A stretch of DNA of 64,000 nt, taken from Anaerolineales bacterium (lineage in GTDB: Bacteria; Chloroflexota; Anaerolineae; Anaerolineales; E44-bin32). How positions within the stretch are numbered: the stretch's first letter is position 1; each line of letters begins with the position of its first letter. Below are positions 1 through 8,120 of this stretch, piece by piece. The notes beneath the pieces are model-generated. The model ran no database searches. It worked only from the letters and a program-made list of their open reading frames with translations, and was not told the DNA's origin. The position numbers and the translations under genes are program-made. The stretch lies in assembly GCA_037382465.1 (NCBI GenBank), contig JARRPX010000017.1, positions 22,907-86,906 on the forward strand, written 5' to 3'.

Positions 1-2
1 GT

Positions 3-3000
3 CGTGAGAAAGTCGAGCCCGTACCGCGCACGCGCCCCGAGTGGGTCGCCGTGGTCGGCGCCGGCCCGGCCGGACTTACTGCCGCCCACGATTTGGTGAA
101 AATGGGCTACGGCGTGACCGTTTACGAGGCGCTGCCCGTCGCCGGCGGGATGATGCGCGTGGGCATCCCCGCCCACCGACTGCCCAAAGGCGCCTTGCAG
201 GACGACATCGACGACATCCTCGCCCTGGGCGTGGTGCTGAAGACCGACTCGCCAATTTCCGATCCGACGAAATTGTTGAAAGAAGGCTACGACGCCGTAT
301 GTCTGGCGACGGGGATTTCCAGCCGCGATCACTCGCTGGGTGTGGAGGGCGAAGACGCCGAGGGCGTACTTTCCGCGGCGACTTTCTTACGCAAAGTCAA
401 TCTGGGAGAACCCGTCACCGTCGGCGAGCGCGTGGCCGTGATCGGCGGCGGCGTGACGGCGCTCGACGCAGCCGCCGTCGCCCGCCGGTTGGGCGCCGAA
501 GAAGTCATCCTGGCCTACGACCGGCCGCGCGGCGAACTGCCCGCCTACCAGTGGGAAATGGACGCCGTCGAAGCCGAAGGCATCCGCCAGTTCGAGCACA
601 CCACGCTGAAGCGCATCCTTACCCAGGACGGCAAGGTCACCGGCGTCGAACTGGCCCGCACCGGCCGCGGCATGACCCAGGACGAGCAAGGCCGGCGGCG
701 GCCCAAGATCGAAGCCGGCAGCGAATTCAGCCTCGAAGTCGACACCGTGATCGGCACCGTCGGCCAGCAGTCGGATTTGAATTATCTCCACCCGGTCTTC
801 GACGATTTGAGCGCCGACAAAGAAACCCTGGCGTGCGAGAACGCACCCGGCCTGTTCGTCGTCGGCGGGCGCAAGACCGGCGCCAGCTTCATCGTCGAAG
901 CCATCGCCCTGGGACACCGGGTGGCGAAATCGATTCACCATTATTTACAGGGCACGCTCGACGAATTGGAGAAACCCACGCCGCCGGTGGTCAAGGTCAC
1001 CCGTGAGGACATCGAACGCCGCGTCAAGCGAGGGGAAATCGAACTGCTGCCGCGCAGCGAACCCAAACTGCTTCCCATGGAGGAGCGCGTCACCAGTTTT
1101 CGCGAGGTCGTGCTGGGACTGACCGAACGCCAGGCTCGCGCCGAAGCCAAGCGCTGCCTGCAGTGCGGGAACTGCTCCGAATGCCTGGCCTGCGTCTACG
1201 CTTGCGGTGTGGACGCCATCGACCACGAGATGGTCGAATCCTATGAAGAGATCAACGTCGGCGCCGTCATTCTGGCTCCCGGCTACCAGGCATATCAGGC
1301 CGAGCTCTCCGCAGAATACGGTTTGGGCCGCTACCCCAACGTGATCACGGCGCTGCAGCTCGAACGCCTGCTCTCCGCTTCCGGACCCACCACGGGACAC
1401 GTGGTGCGCCCTTCGGACGGACGTCCGGCGAAGAAAATCGCCTTCCTGCAGTGCGTCGGTTCGCGCGACCAGAATCACGATTACTGCTCTGCCGTGTGCT
1501 GCATGTACGCCACAAAAGAAGCCATCCTGGTGCGCGACCACGATCCTGAGGCCGAGGTGGACGTCTTGATGATGGACGTGCGTGCCTTCAGCAAGGGTTA
1601 CGATGCCTACTACCGGCGCGCCCGGGAACAGTACGGCATCCGCTACACCCGCTGCCGTGCGTCCGAAATCAAGGAAGTCCCCGAATCTCAGAACATCTCG
1701 ATCCGCTACGCCAAGGAACAAGGCATCGGGACGGGAATTGAGAACGACTCCAAGCTGCCCGCGACGCACATGGCGGAAGCGGAGTACGACCTGGTCGTGT
1801 TGTCGGTGGGCATGGAGATCTCGCAATCCGTCAAGGATCTTGGCCAGCGCCTGGGAATCGAACTCGACGACTACGGTTTCTGCCGCACGGCGTTCTTCAA
1901 TCCGGTGGAGACATCCCGGCCGGGGATTTACGCAGCAGGACCGTTCCGCGAACCGAAGGACATCCCCGAATCGGTGGTCGACGCCAGCGGCGCGGCGGGA
2001 CGAACGGCGGCGCTGCTCACCACCGCCCGCGGACAGTTGACGCGCGAACCCAGCTATCCGCCTGAAAAGGCGATCGCGGACGAGCCAGCCCGCGTTGGAG
2101 TCTTCGTCTGCCACTGCGGCACGAACATCGCCGGGTACATGGACATCGAAGCCGTGACCGGCTACGCAGCGGAGCTGCCCCACGTAGTCCACGCCGACCA
2201 TCTGCTGTACACCTGCTCGCAGGACAGCACGGCGCAGATTCAGGCTTGTATCGCAGAGCACGATCTAAACCGCGTCGTCGTGGCTTCCTGCACGCCGCGC
2301 ACCCACGGCCCGCTCTTCCGCGACGTGATCCGCCAGGCGGGATTGAACGGGTACCTGTTTGCGATGGCCAACATCCGCAACCATTGTTCGTGGGTCCATT
2401 CCCATGCGCCCGAGATAGCCACAGAAAAGGCGCAGGATTTGATCCGCATGGCCGTCGCCCGCGTGGCGGCGCTCGAGCCGCTGCACACGCAGCCGGTTCC
2501 CGTTTGCCAGCAAGCGCTGGTCATCGGCGGCGGTGCGGCGGGCATGAACGCCGCACTCACCCTGGCCGAACAGGGTTTTCCCGTCCACCTCGTCGAAAAG
2601 GAAGCGGCCCTGGGCGGCAATCTGCGCAACGTATTTTTCAACCACGATCCCGGAGATTCGGCTGCCGCACACGATCCCCAAAAATACCTGCGGGCGTTGA
2701 TCCAACAAGTCGAAGCACACCCTGCGATCACCACGTACCTTTCGAGACGGATGCAGCATACCTCAGGTTTCATGGGTGATTTCACCACGACGCTGAAGGG
2801 CGAAGATGGCAGCAAGGTGGTAATCAAGCACGGCGCCACGATCGTCGCCACGGGCGGCCGGGAGTATCGCGGCGAGGAATACGGCTACACGGAAAGCGCG
2901 CGCGTGGTCAGCGGATTGCAGTTTGAAGCCCTGCTGGCCAAATGCAGCCGCAAACGGGTCAAGCTCGACGATAAGACGAAAGCGACCTGGAAGCTGCTCG

Positions 3001-3860
3001 ATGAAGCCCCGCCGGACGAGGTGCTGATGATCCAATGCGTCGGTCCGGCGGAGGAGACCTGCGCCCGCACCTGCTGCACCACAGCGTTGAAGCAAGCGCT
3101 GAAGTTGAAGGCCTTGAATCCTGAAGCGCGCCTCGTCATGCTGCACCGCGACATGCGCACGTACGGATTCAAGGAACGCCTCTACAAGCAGGCGCTCGAC
3201 AGCGGCGTGATCTTCGTGCGCTACGACCCGGCTCACAAACCGCAAGTGCAGGTGGCAGCGGACGGTGCTTTGCAGGTGAACGTACGGGATCCCGTGCTCG
3301 GTGCGCCCTTGAACTTCGAGCCCGATCTGCTGGTGCTTTCCACGCCGCTCGTCCCTGCGGAGGACAGCAAGGCGCTGGCTACGAAATTGAAGGTGCCCGT
3401 CGATCTGGACGGTTGGTTCCTGGAGGCGCACGTCAAGCTGCGGCCGGTGGATTTCTCCAGCGAGGGCGTGTTCCTGGCCGGTGCGGCGCACTATCCCAAG
3501 CTGCTCGACGAGACCATCGTGCAGGCCCAGGCCGCCGCGGCCCGCGCGGCGACGGTATTGTCGCGTCAGACGTTGAATGCGGGCGGCTCCGTCGCCCGCG
3601 TCGATCCCGAAGCCTGCGTCGGCTGTCTGACCTGCGTGCGCATCTGCCCCTACGGCGTACCGCAGATGCAAATTGATTTCACCGGCGCCGGCGGCATCGT
3701 GGGCGCGGCGTACATCGAACCCGCCGTGTGCCAGGGCTGCGGCACGTGCGTCGCCGAATGCCCCGCCTACGCCATCGAACTGCTGCATTATCGCCACGAG
3801 CAGTTGGAAGACGAGGTGGGCGCCCTGTTCGAGGCGCAGATTCAAGCGCAGGAAGGGTGA
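3..3860 (+). CDS. hdrA: HdrA-like flavin/Fe-S electron-transfer subunit, 5' end outside window
   Basis: This is the flavin-containing subunit of a heterodisulfide-reductase-type complex and probably the point where NAD(P)H, quinone or ferredoxin electrons are split or merged. The frame is open to the window edge and reads residues typical of a GltD linker before VVGAGPAGL, so the true start is upstream. Counting from the GTG at 51, the order is a GltD/NfnB-like FAD-NAD(P) domain (about 1-300), a cysteine cluster CLQCGNCSECLACVYACG (about 369), a first HdrA core segment with QCVGSRD and SAVCC (about 400-670), then a second, fuller HdrA region beginning VGVFVCHCG (about 683) with its own IGGGAAGMNAAL nucleotide motif (about 822). 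Two C-terminal [4Fe-4S] motifs follow, CVGCLTCVRICP (about 1189) and CQGCGTCVAECP (about 1227). It leads an operon with mvhD 8 bp downstream. The doubled HdrA core is unusual. The subunit identity is secure; its electron partners are inferred. Confidence 0.9.
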   Translation, partial: REKVEPVPRTRPEWVAVVGAGPAGLTAAHDLVKMGYGVTVYEALPVAGGMMRVGIPAHRLPKGALQDDIDDILALGVVLKTDSPISDPTKLLKEGYDAVCLATGISSRDHSLGVEGEDAEGVLSAATFLRKVNLGEPVTVGERVAVIGGGVTALDAAAVARRLGAEEVILAYDRPRGELPAYQWEMDAVEAEGIRQFEHTTLKRILTQDGKVTGVELARTGRGMTQDEQGRRRPKIEAGSEFSLEVDTVIGTVGQQSDLNYLHPVFDDLSADKETLACENAPGLFVVGGRKTGASFIVEAIALGHRVAKSIHHYLQGTLDELEKPTPPVVKVTREDIERRVKRGEIELLPRSEPKLLPMEERVTSFREVVLGLTERQARAEAKRCLQCGNCSECLACVYACGVDAIDHEMVESYEEINVGAVILAPGYQAYQAELSAEYGLGRYPNVITALQLERLLSASGPTTGHVVRPSDGRPAKKIAFLQCVGSRDQNHDYCSAVCCMYATKEAILVRDHDPEAEVDVLMMDVRAFSKGYDAYYRRAREQYGIRYTRCRASEIKEVPESQNISIRYAKEQGIGTGIENDSKLPATHMAEAEYDLVVLSVGMEISQSVKDLGQRLGIELDDYGFCRTAFFNPVETSRPGIYAAGPFREPKDIPESVVDASGAAGRTAALLTTARGQLTREPSYPPEKAIADEPARVGVFVCHCGTNIAGYMDIEAVTGYAAELPHVVHADHLLYTCSQDSTAQIQACIAEHDLNRVVVASCTPRTHGPLFRDVIRQAGLNGYLFAMANIRNHCSWVHSHAPEIATEKAQDLIRMAVARVAALEPLHTQPVPVCQQALVIGGGAAGMNAALTLAEQGFPVHLVEKEAALGGNLRNVFFNHDPGDSAAAHDPQKYLRALIQQVEAHPAITTYLSRRMQHTSGFMGDFTTTLKGEDGSKVVIKHGATIVATGGREYRGEEYGYTESARVVSGLQFEALLAKCSRKRVKLDDKTKATWKLLDEAPPDEVLMIQCVGPAEETCARTCCTTALKQALKLKALNPEARLVMLHRDMRTYGFKERLYKQALDSGVIFVRYDPAHKPQVQVAADGALQVNVRDPVLGAPLNFEPDLLVLSTPLVPAEDSKALATKLKVPVDLDGWFLEAHVKLRPVDFSSEGVFLAGAAHYPKLLDETIVQAQAAAARAATVLSRQTLNAGGSVARVDPEACVGCLTCVRICPYGVPQMQIDFTGAGGIVGAAYIEPAVCQGCGTCVAECPAYAIELLHYRHEQLEDEVGALFEAQIQAQEG

Positions 3861-3868
3861 AGGCATAG

Positions 3869-4285
3869 ATGAGCGAGAACGGGAACGATATGCAGATCGT
3901 CGCCTTTTGCTGCCATCATTGCGCCTACGCCGCAGCAGATCTGGCCGGCGTCCTGCGCATCCAGTATCCGGCGCAGGCCAAGATCGTCGAGATCCCCTGC
4001 TCCGGGCGTTTGGACGCGCTCGAGGTGCTGCATACATTCGAACGCGGCGCCGACGGCGTGATGGTCGCCGGTTGACTGCCCGGCGACTGCCATTACCTGG
4101 AAGGTAATGCCAACGCCAAAATTTTGGAGTCGATCGGTTTGGAATCCGAGCGAGTGGAAATGTTCAATCTCTCATCGGCGATGGCCCAACAATTCGCCGA
4201 AACGGCGAAAACCATGGCGCAGCAGATTCAAAATTTGGGCCCGAATCCACTGCGGCTCGCCGCTGAGGAAAATAACAAAGTATAG
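3869..4285 (+). CDS. mvhD: MvhD-like [2Fe-2S] subunit, predicted selenoprotein (in-frame TGA = Sec)
   Basis: MvhD carries electrons between the HdrA flavin and a partner enzyme (hydrogenase, formate dehydrogenase or, here, MetFV). Read through the TGA at 4073-4075, the product is 138 residues, the normal MvhD size. Visible hallmarks are VAFCCHHCAYAAADLAG (start of the domain), CSGRLD, and then AG-Sec-LPGDCHYLEGN, where family members normally have Cys before the PGDCHY block. Homology is seamless on both sides of the TGA, and the downstream frame stays open to TAG at 4283-4285. If TGA were a stop, the protein would be 68 residues and lack half of its cluster ligands. Selenocysteine at this subunit is established for VhuD of methanococci. 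The start ATG has GAAGG five bases upstream. A gene predictor would call only the first half. Alternative explanations are a nonsense mutation or a sequencing error TGC/TGT to TGA; the SECIS-like hairpin and the selA in this window argue against them. Confidence 0.88.
4076..4117 (+). promoter_or_regulatory. SECIS-like hairpin immediately after the mvhD TGA
   Basis: Directly after the TGA, CATTACC (4091-4097) pairs perfectly with GGTAATG (4103-4109) around the five-base loop TGGAA. A lower helix GGCG (4082-4085) with CGCC (4114-4117) closes it across an internal loop. The apical loop lies 22 bases after the TGA and has G at its second position. This meets the usual bacterial SECIS rules (loop 16-37 bases downstream, small loop, a G in the first two loop positions). 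SelB would be the reader; selB is not in this window. Confidence 0.75.
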
Positions 4286-4339
4286 GGAAACAGGATCCGG
4301 AAGCGTGCGTAAACGCTCCGGCATCAGGGAGAGTGAAGT

Positions 4340-5026
4340 ATGATCATCGCGGAACAAAAACCATTGGAGGAGATCAAGGCCTTGATCGCCGACGCCAAAG
4401 ACGTGCTGGTCGTCGGCTGCGGCACCTGTGTGACGGTGTGCTTTGCCGGCGGCGAGAAGGAAGCCGGCATCCTGGCCAGCAGCCTGCGCATGTCGACCAA
4501 ACTCGACGGTGGGCCCAAGGCCGTGGAGCACGTCACCGTGCAGCGCCAGTGCGAATGGGAGTACATCGACCCCATTGGCGAACGCGTCGATCAGGTGGAC
4601 GTGGTGGTTTCGATTGGATGCGGCATCGGCGTGCAGGCACTCGCCGAACGCTTCCCCAAAGCCGTCGTCGTCCCCGGATTGAACACTTCGTTTCTGGGGC
4701 TGCCCACCGAACAGGGCGTGTGGGAGGAACGCTGCGCCGCCTGCGGCGAATGCATCCTCGGTCTGACGGGCGGTATCTGCCCCATCGCCCGCTGCGCCAA
4801 ACAACTGCTCAACGGACCCTGCGGAGGCTCGCAGAACGGCGTCTGCGAGATCAACCCGGATACGCCCTGCGCCTGGCAGTTGATCTACGACAAACTAAAG
4901 GATCAGGATCGCCTGCACCTGCTGACAGAAGTACAGGGTCCCAAGAACTGGTCCACCAGCCGCGACGGCGGTCCGCGCAGAATTACCCGCCAGGATCTGC
5001 GTCTCGCAGCCGAAGAGTCTGAGTAG
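4340..5026 (+). CDS. metV: MetV, zinc-finger partner of methylenetetrahydrofolate reductase
   Basis: MetV is the small partner of MetF in acetogen-type methylene-THF reductase (228 residues here). It links the flavin of MetF to the Hdr electron chain. The N-terminal half has VVGCGTCVTVCFAGGEKEA, typical of the family. The C-terminal half is a cysteine-rich module, CAACGECILGLTGGICP, followed by GPCGGSQNGVCE, as expected for the MTHFR C-terminal zinc/Fe-S domain. The start ATG has GGGAG seven bases before it. It lies 54 bp after mvhD and 18 bp before metF, in the same order as in the Moorella MetFV-HdrABC-MvhD cluster. The family call is firm; physical association with the neighbouring subunits is inferred from gene order. 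Confidence 0.9.
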   Translation: MIIAEQKPLEEIKALIADAKDVLVVGCGTCVTVCFAGGEKEAGILASSLRMSTKLDGGPKAVEHVTVQRQCEWEYIDPIGERVDQVDVVVSIGCGIGVQALAERFPKAVVVPGLNTSFLGLPTEQGVWEERCAACGECILGLTGGICPIARCAKQLLNGPCGGSQNGVCEINPDTPCAWQLIYDKLKDQDRLHLLTEVQGPKNWSTSRDGGPRRITRQDLRLAAEESE

Positions 5027-5044
5027 GCGAGAAGGAGTGAAGCC

Positions 5045-6034
5045 ATGACAAAAACATCGAGCAACGGTTACAAATCCGGCTCTCGCCTGGAACGCCTGCT
5101 GCGCGCCGGTGAATTCGTCGTCACCGGCGAGTTGGGCCCTCCGCAGGGCGCCGACGGCGGCGTCATCCGCGAGAAAGCCGCCCTGTTGAAGGGCGTGGTC
5201 GATGCCACCAACATCACCGACAACCAAACCGCCATCGTACGCATGTCATCGATCGGCGCCGGCACCATCGTGGTCCAGGAAGGCCTGGAACCGATCATCC
5301 AGATGACCTGCCGCGACCGCAATCGCCTGGCGATCCAATCCGACCTGCTGGGCGCCTACGCCCTGGGAATGCGCAACGTGCTCTGCCTGACCGGCGATCA
5401 CCAATCCTTCGGCAATCACCCCACGGCCAAGAACGTCCACGATCTGGATTCCGTGCAGCTGATCCAGATGGTGGTGAAGATGCGCGACGAGGGCAAATTC
5501 GAATGCGGCGACGAGATGAAAACTATCGAGCCGCGCTTCTTCGTCGGAGCGGCGGCCAATCCCTTCGGCGACCCCTTCGAATACCGCCCCTACCGCCTGG
5601 CGAAGAAAGTCGCCGCCGGTGTGGATTTCATCCAGACGCAGTTGATCTACAACATCGAGCGCTTCGCCGAATACATGCAGAAAGTGCGCGAACTTGGCTT
5701 GCACGAGAAGGCGTACATCCTGGCCGGCCTGGGTCCGCTGAAATCCCCCGGCATGGCGCGCTACATGCGCGATCAGGTCCCGGGCCTGGACGTACCCGAC
5801 ATCTACGTCGACCGCATGACCGAAGCTGCGAAGGGCATCGACAAAGCGGACAAGAAAGCCCGCACCCAGGCCTGGCGCGAGGAGGGCATGAAGATCACCA
5901 TCGAGCAGATCCAGCAGATGCGCGAGATCGAAGGCGTTGCCGGCGTGCACGTGATGGCCATCGAATGGGAAGAAGCGGTCAAGCCGATCGTCGAGGGCGC
6001 AGGCCTGCTGCCGCGTCCGGAACCGGCGAAGTAG
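5045..6034 (+). CDS. metF: Methylenetetrahydrofolate reductase
   Basis: MetF reduces methylene-THF to methyl-THF (or the reverse), the last carbon step of the methyl branch of the Wood-Ljungdahl pathway. It is a TIM-barrel flavoprotein of 329 residues. Visible family features are the N-terminal FVVTGELGPPQGAD block, NITDNQTAIVRMSS, the LCLTGDH segment with the conserved Asp, and AANPFGDPFEYRPYRLAKKV followed by DFIQTQLIYN in the barrel. GAAGGAG stands ahead of the ATG. It sits between metV and the hdrC/B fusion, which suggests that this enzyme receives electrons from the Hdr complex rather than acting as a stand-alone NADH-dependent enzyme for methionine synthesis. Confidence 0.93.
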   Translation: MTKTSSNGYKSGSRLERLLRAGEFVVTGELGPPQGADGGVIREKAALLKGVVDATNITDNQTAIVRMSSIGAGTIVVQEGLEPIIQMTCRDRNRLAIQSDLLGAYALGMRNVLCLTGDHQSFGNHPTAKNVHDLDSVQLIQMVVKMRDEGKFECGDEMKTIEPRFFVGAAANPFGDPFEYRPYRLAKKVAAGVDFIQTQLIYNIERFAEYMQKVRELGLHEKAYILAGLGPLKSPGMARYMRDQVPGLDVPDIYVDRMTEAAKGIDKADKKARTQAWREEGMKITIEQIQQMREIEGVAGVHVMAIEWEEAVKPIVEGAGLLPRPEPAK

Positions 6035-6038
6035 GGAG

Positions 6039-7439
6039 ATGCCTATGGAAACCAAACTCAGCACCGATCTGGCCGACCGTATCCGCGAAGCCACAGGCGA
6101 GAACGTGTTTCTCTGCTATCACTGCGTGAAATGCACCTCTGGCTGTCCCCTGATGGAACACTTCGACATGGGCCCCAATCAGGTCATGCGCGCCGCGCAG
6201 TTGGGTATGGAAGACCTGATCTTCGAGAGTAAATCGCCCTGGCTGTGCGCCTCCTGCCAGACCTGCACCACGCGCTGCCCGCAGGGCATCGATATCGCCC
6301 GCGTGATGGACTTCATCGTCGGCGAGGCGATGGCCAAAGGCATCAAACCCAAGGTGCCCGAAGTCGCCCTGTTCAACAAGGTATTTCTGCGCGACGTCGA
6401 CCTGCTGGGCCGTTCTTACGAACTGGGCCTGATGGTAGAAATGAACATGCGCACCAAGCAGCCTTTCAAGGACGTCGACCTGGGGCTGGATATGATCAAA
6501 CACGGTAAGATCGCCTTCCTGCCCTCGGTGATCCGTAAACGCAAACCCAAGACGAAAGAATCCCCGCCGGAACGGGAGGCCAACGAGGTCGGGTATTACC
6601 CCGGCTGCTCTTTACATTCCCTGGCCAGGGAATTCAACCTTTCCGCCCTGGCGACACTGGAAGCACTCGATCGAGTGCCCGTAGAACCGAAGAATTGGAT
6701 TTGCTGCGGATCTTCGCCCGCCCACCGTGTGGACCACGAACTTTCGGTGCAGCTGCCGCTCGAAAGCCTGGCGCTGTACGAGATGGAAGGCGTAAACGAA
6801 GTCACCCTGCCCTGCGCCATGTGCTTCAACCGCTTCAAGGCCGCGGCGCGCGAAATGCGCCTCGATCCTGAATTGAAAAAAGAGGTCGATCGAGAACTGG
6901 GTTACGAGTATCAAGACAGTCTGGCGATCTCGTCACTTTTGGATTACGTCGTCGAGAATGTCGGTCTGGAGGCCGTCGCCGAGCGTGTCGAAAAGCCGCT
7001 GGAGGGGCTGAAGATCGCCTGCTACTACGGCTGCCTGCTCACGCGCCCTCCAGAAATCACCGGCTCGAAGGAACCCGAATACCCCATGGCCATGGACCGT
7101 TTGATGAAGGTCCTGGGTGCAGAACCCATCGACTGGGACCGCAAGGTGTCATGCTGCGGCGCTTCACTTTCCCTGACCGCCACTGAGATCGTGCTCGAGA
7201 TGAGCGCCGAGATTCTGGAGAACGCCCGCGCCCGCGGCGCCGATCTGCTGGCCGTGGCCTGCCCGATGTGCCACGCCAACATCGACGGGCGGCAGGCGCA
7301 GATGGATATCACGCAACCCACGCCGGCGCTGTACTTCACGCAGCTCATGGCGCTGGCTTTCGGCATGCCTGAAGAAGCCGCGCTGAAGTTCAACATGGTA
7401 GACCCACGGCCGCTGTTGAAAGAGCGAGGTTTGCTATAG
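6039..7439 (+). CDS. hdrB: HdrC-HdrB fusion protein
   Basis: This single 466-residue protein joins HdrC (electron relay) to HdrB (two CCG domains that in methanogens reduce the heterodisulfide). The N-terminus has both HdrC [4Fe-4S] motifs: CYHCVKCTSGCP (about residue 26) and CASCQTCTTRCPQGID (about 70). After a basic linker near residue 165-185 come two complete CCG motifs: GCSLHS...ICCGSS...PCAMC, and YGCLLT...SCCGAS...CPMC. All cysteines needed for two non-cubane clusters appear present. An ATG at 6039 and another at 6045 are both possible starts; GGGAG suits the second. It begins 5 bp after metF. In a bacterium without coenzyme M the HdrB site probably serves as an electron conduit or acts on another disulfide; its real substrate is unknown. 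Confidence 0.9.
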   Translation: MPMETKLSTDLADRIREATGENVFLCYHCVKCTSGCPLMEHFDMGPNQVMRAAQLGMEDLIFESKSPWLCASCQTCTTRCPQGIDIARVMDFIVGEAMAKGIKPKVPEVALFNKVFLRDVDLLGRSYELGLMVEMNMRTKQPFKDVDLGLDMIKHGKIAFLPSVIRKRKPKTKESPPEREANEVGYYPGCSLHSLAREFNLSALATLEALDRVPVEPKNWICCGSSPAHRVDHELSVQLPLESLALYEMEGVNEVTLPCAMCFNRFKAAAREMRLDPELKKEVDRELGYEYQDSLAISSLLDYVVENVGLEAVAERVEKPLEGLKIACYYGCLLTRPPEITGSKEPEYPMAMDRLMKVLGAEPIDWDRKVSCCGASLSLTATEIVLEMSAEILENARARGADLLAVACPMCHANIDGRQAQMDITQPTPALYFTQLMALAFGMPEEAALKFNMVDPRPLLKERGLL

Positions 7440-7486
7440 ACTACCTGCGCACGACGCAACGCTCCATACGCAGAGCCCACACCAGG

Positions 7487-8101
7487 ATGGTCCTGGCGGC
7501 CAGGGAGCGCAAGACGAACGTATCCTCCCGGCTGCGTGAATTGAAGCTGCCGCGGCGAAGCCGTGAGCGGCCGCCGATTGGCGAGAGCTTGTGGCAGTTG
7601 GTCGACCGCTGGCAGTTGAGCAACTTCATTCAGCGTATTTCATCACTCCAATCCGAAACCGGCGAACGCGGGCCGCTGCCGTTCATCATCCTGGCCGAGA
7701 CCGGCCAGGACGTACGAACGTGTTCCAACTGCCGCAACTGCGAAAGTTGGATGGCCCCCGGCATGGATCTCACCTTCGGGGAAATCCTGCGCGCCGCTGC
7801 GCGTGACGATCCGCTGGCGCTGCAGAATCGTTCCCTGTGGAACTGCGACGACGCCTTCACCGACGGCATCTCCTGCCAGGAAGGTTTCGACATCACCGCC
7901 GTGATCCGCACGCTGCGGCGTGAAGCGAAGCTGCGCGGCTACCACAAGCATTTTTACCGCCTGCGCGCCCTGCGCTCGCGCATCCGCGATATCCCCAACT
8001 GGCGGCCAACGACGCCATCCTGGAGCGTCCCCAGCTTCGACCGGGAGCGGATAGAATCTTTACGAGAGAAGCTGGAGAATTTAGGCCGCTTCAAATCATA
8101 G
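7487..8101 (+). CDS. Degenerate HdrC-like protein
   Basis: The product (204 residues) aligns by eye with HdrC in its middle portion but has lost cluster ligands. The first site reads TCSNCRNCESWMAP, keeping three cysteines of CxxCxxCxxxCP and losing the fourth. The second site, normally CxxCxxCxxxCP, is reduced to two cysteines flanking nine residues (WNCDDAFTDGISCQEGFD), followed by the usual ITAVIRTLRREA helix. The N-terminal 60 residues are very basic (many Arg/Lys) and have no recognised domain. The ATG lacks a good ribosome site, and the frame is open back to 7436, so the start is uncertain. It lies between hdrC/B and cooC in the operon. It could be a structural or regulatory subunit that holds at most one cluster. 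No function is assigned. Confidence 0.65.
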   Translation: MVLAARERKTNVSSRLRELKLPRRSRERPPIGESLWQLVDRWQLSNFIQRISSLQSETGERGPLPFIILAETGQDVRTCSNCRNCESWMAPGMDLTFGEILRAAARDDPLALQNRSLWNCDDAFTDGISCQEGFDITAVIRTLRREAKLRGYHKHFYRLRALRSRIRDIPNWRPTTPSWSVPSFDRERIESLREKLENLGRFKS

Positions 8102-8120
8102 ATCGATCCGAGGAAACGCA

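Noticed and set aside
945..2261. Long minus-strand frames opposite hdrA (also 2763-4037)
   Set aside because: Composition is typical of antisense shadows, and the plus strand carries clear HdrA motifs throughout.
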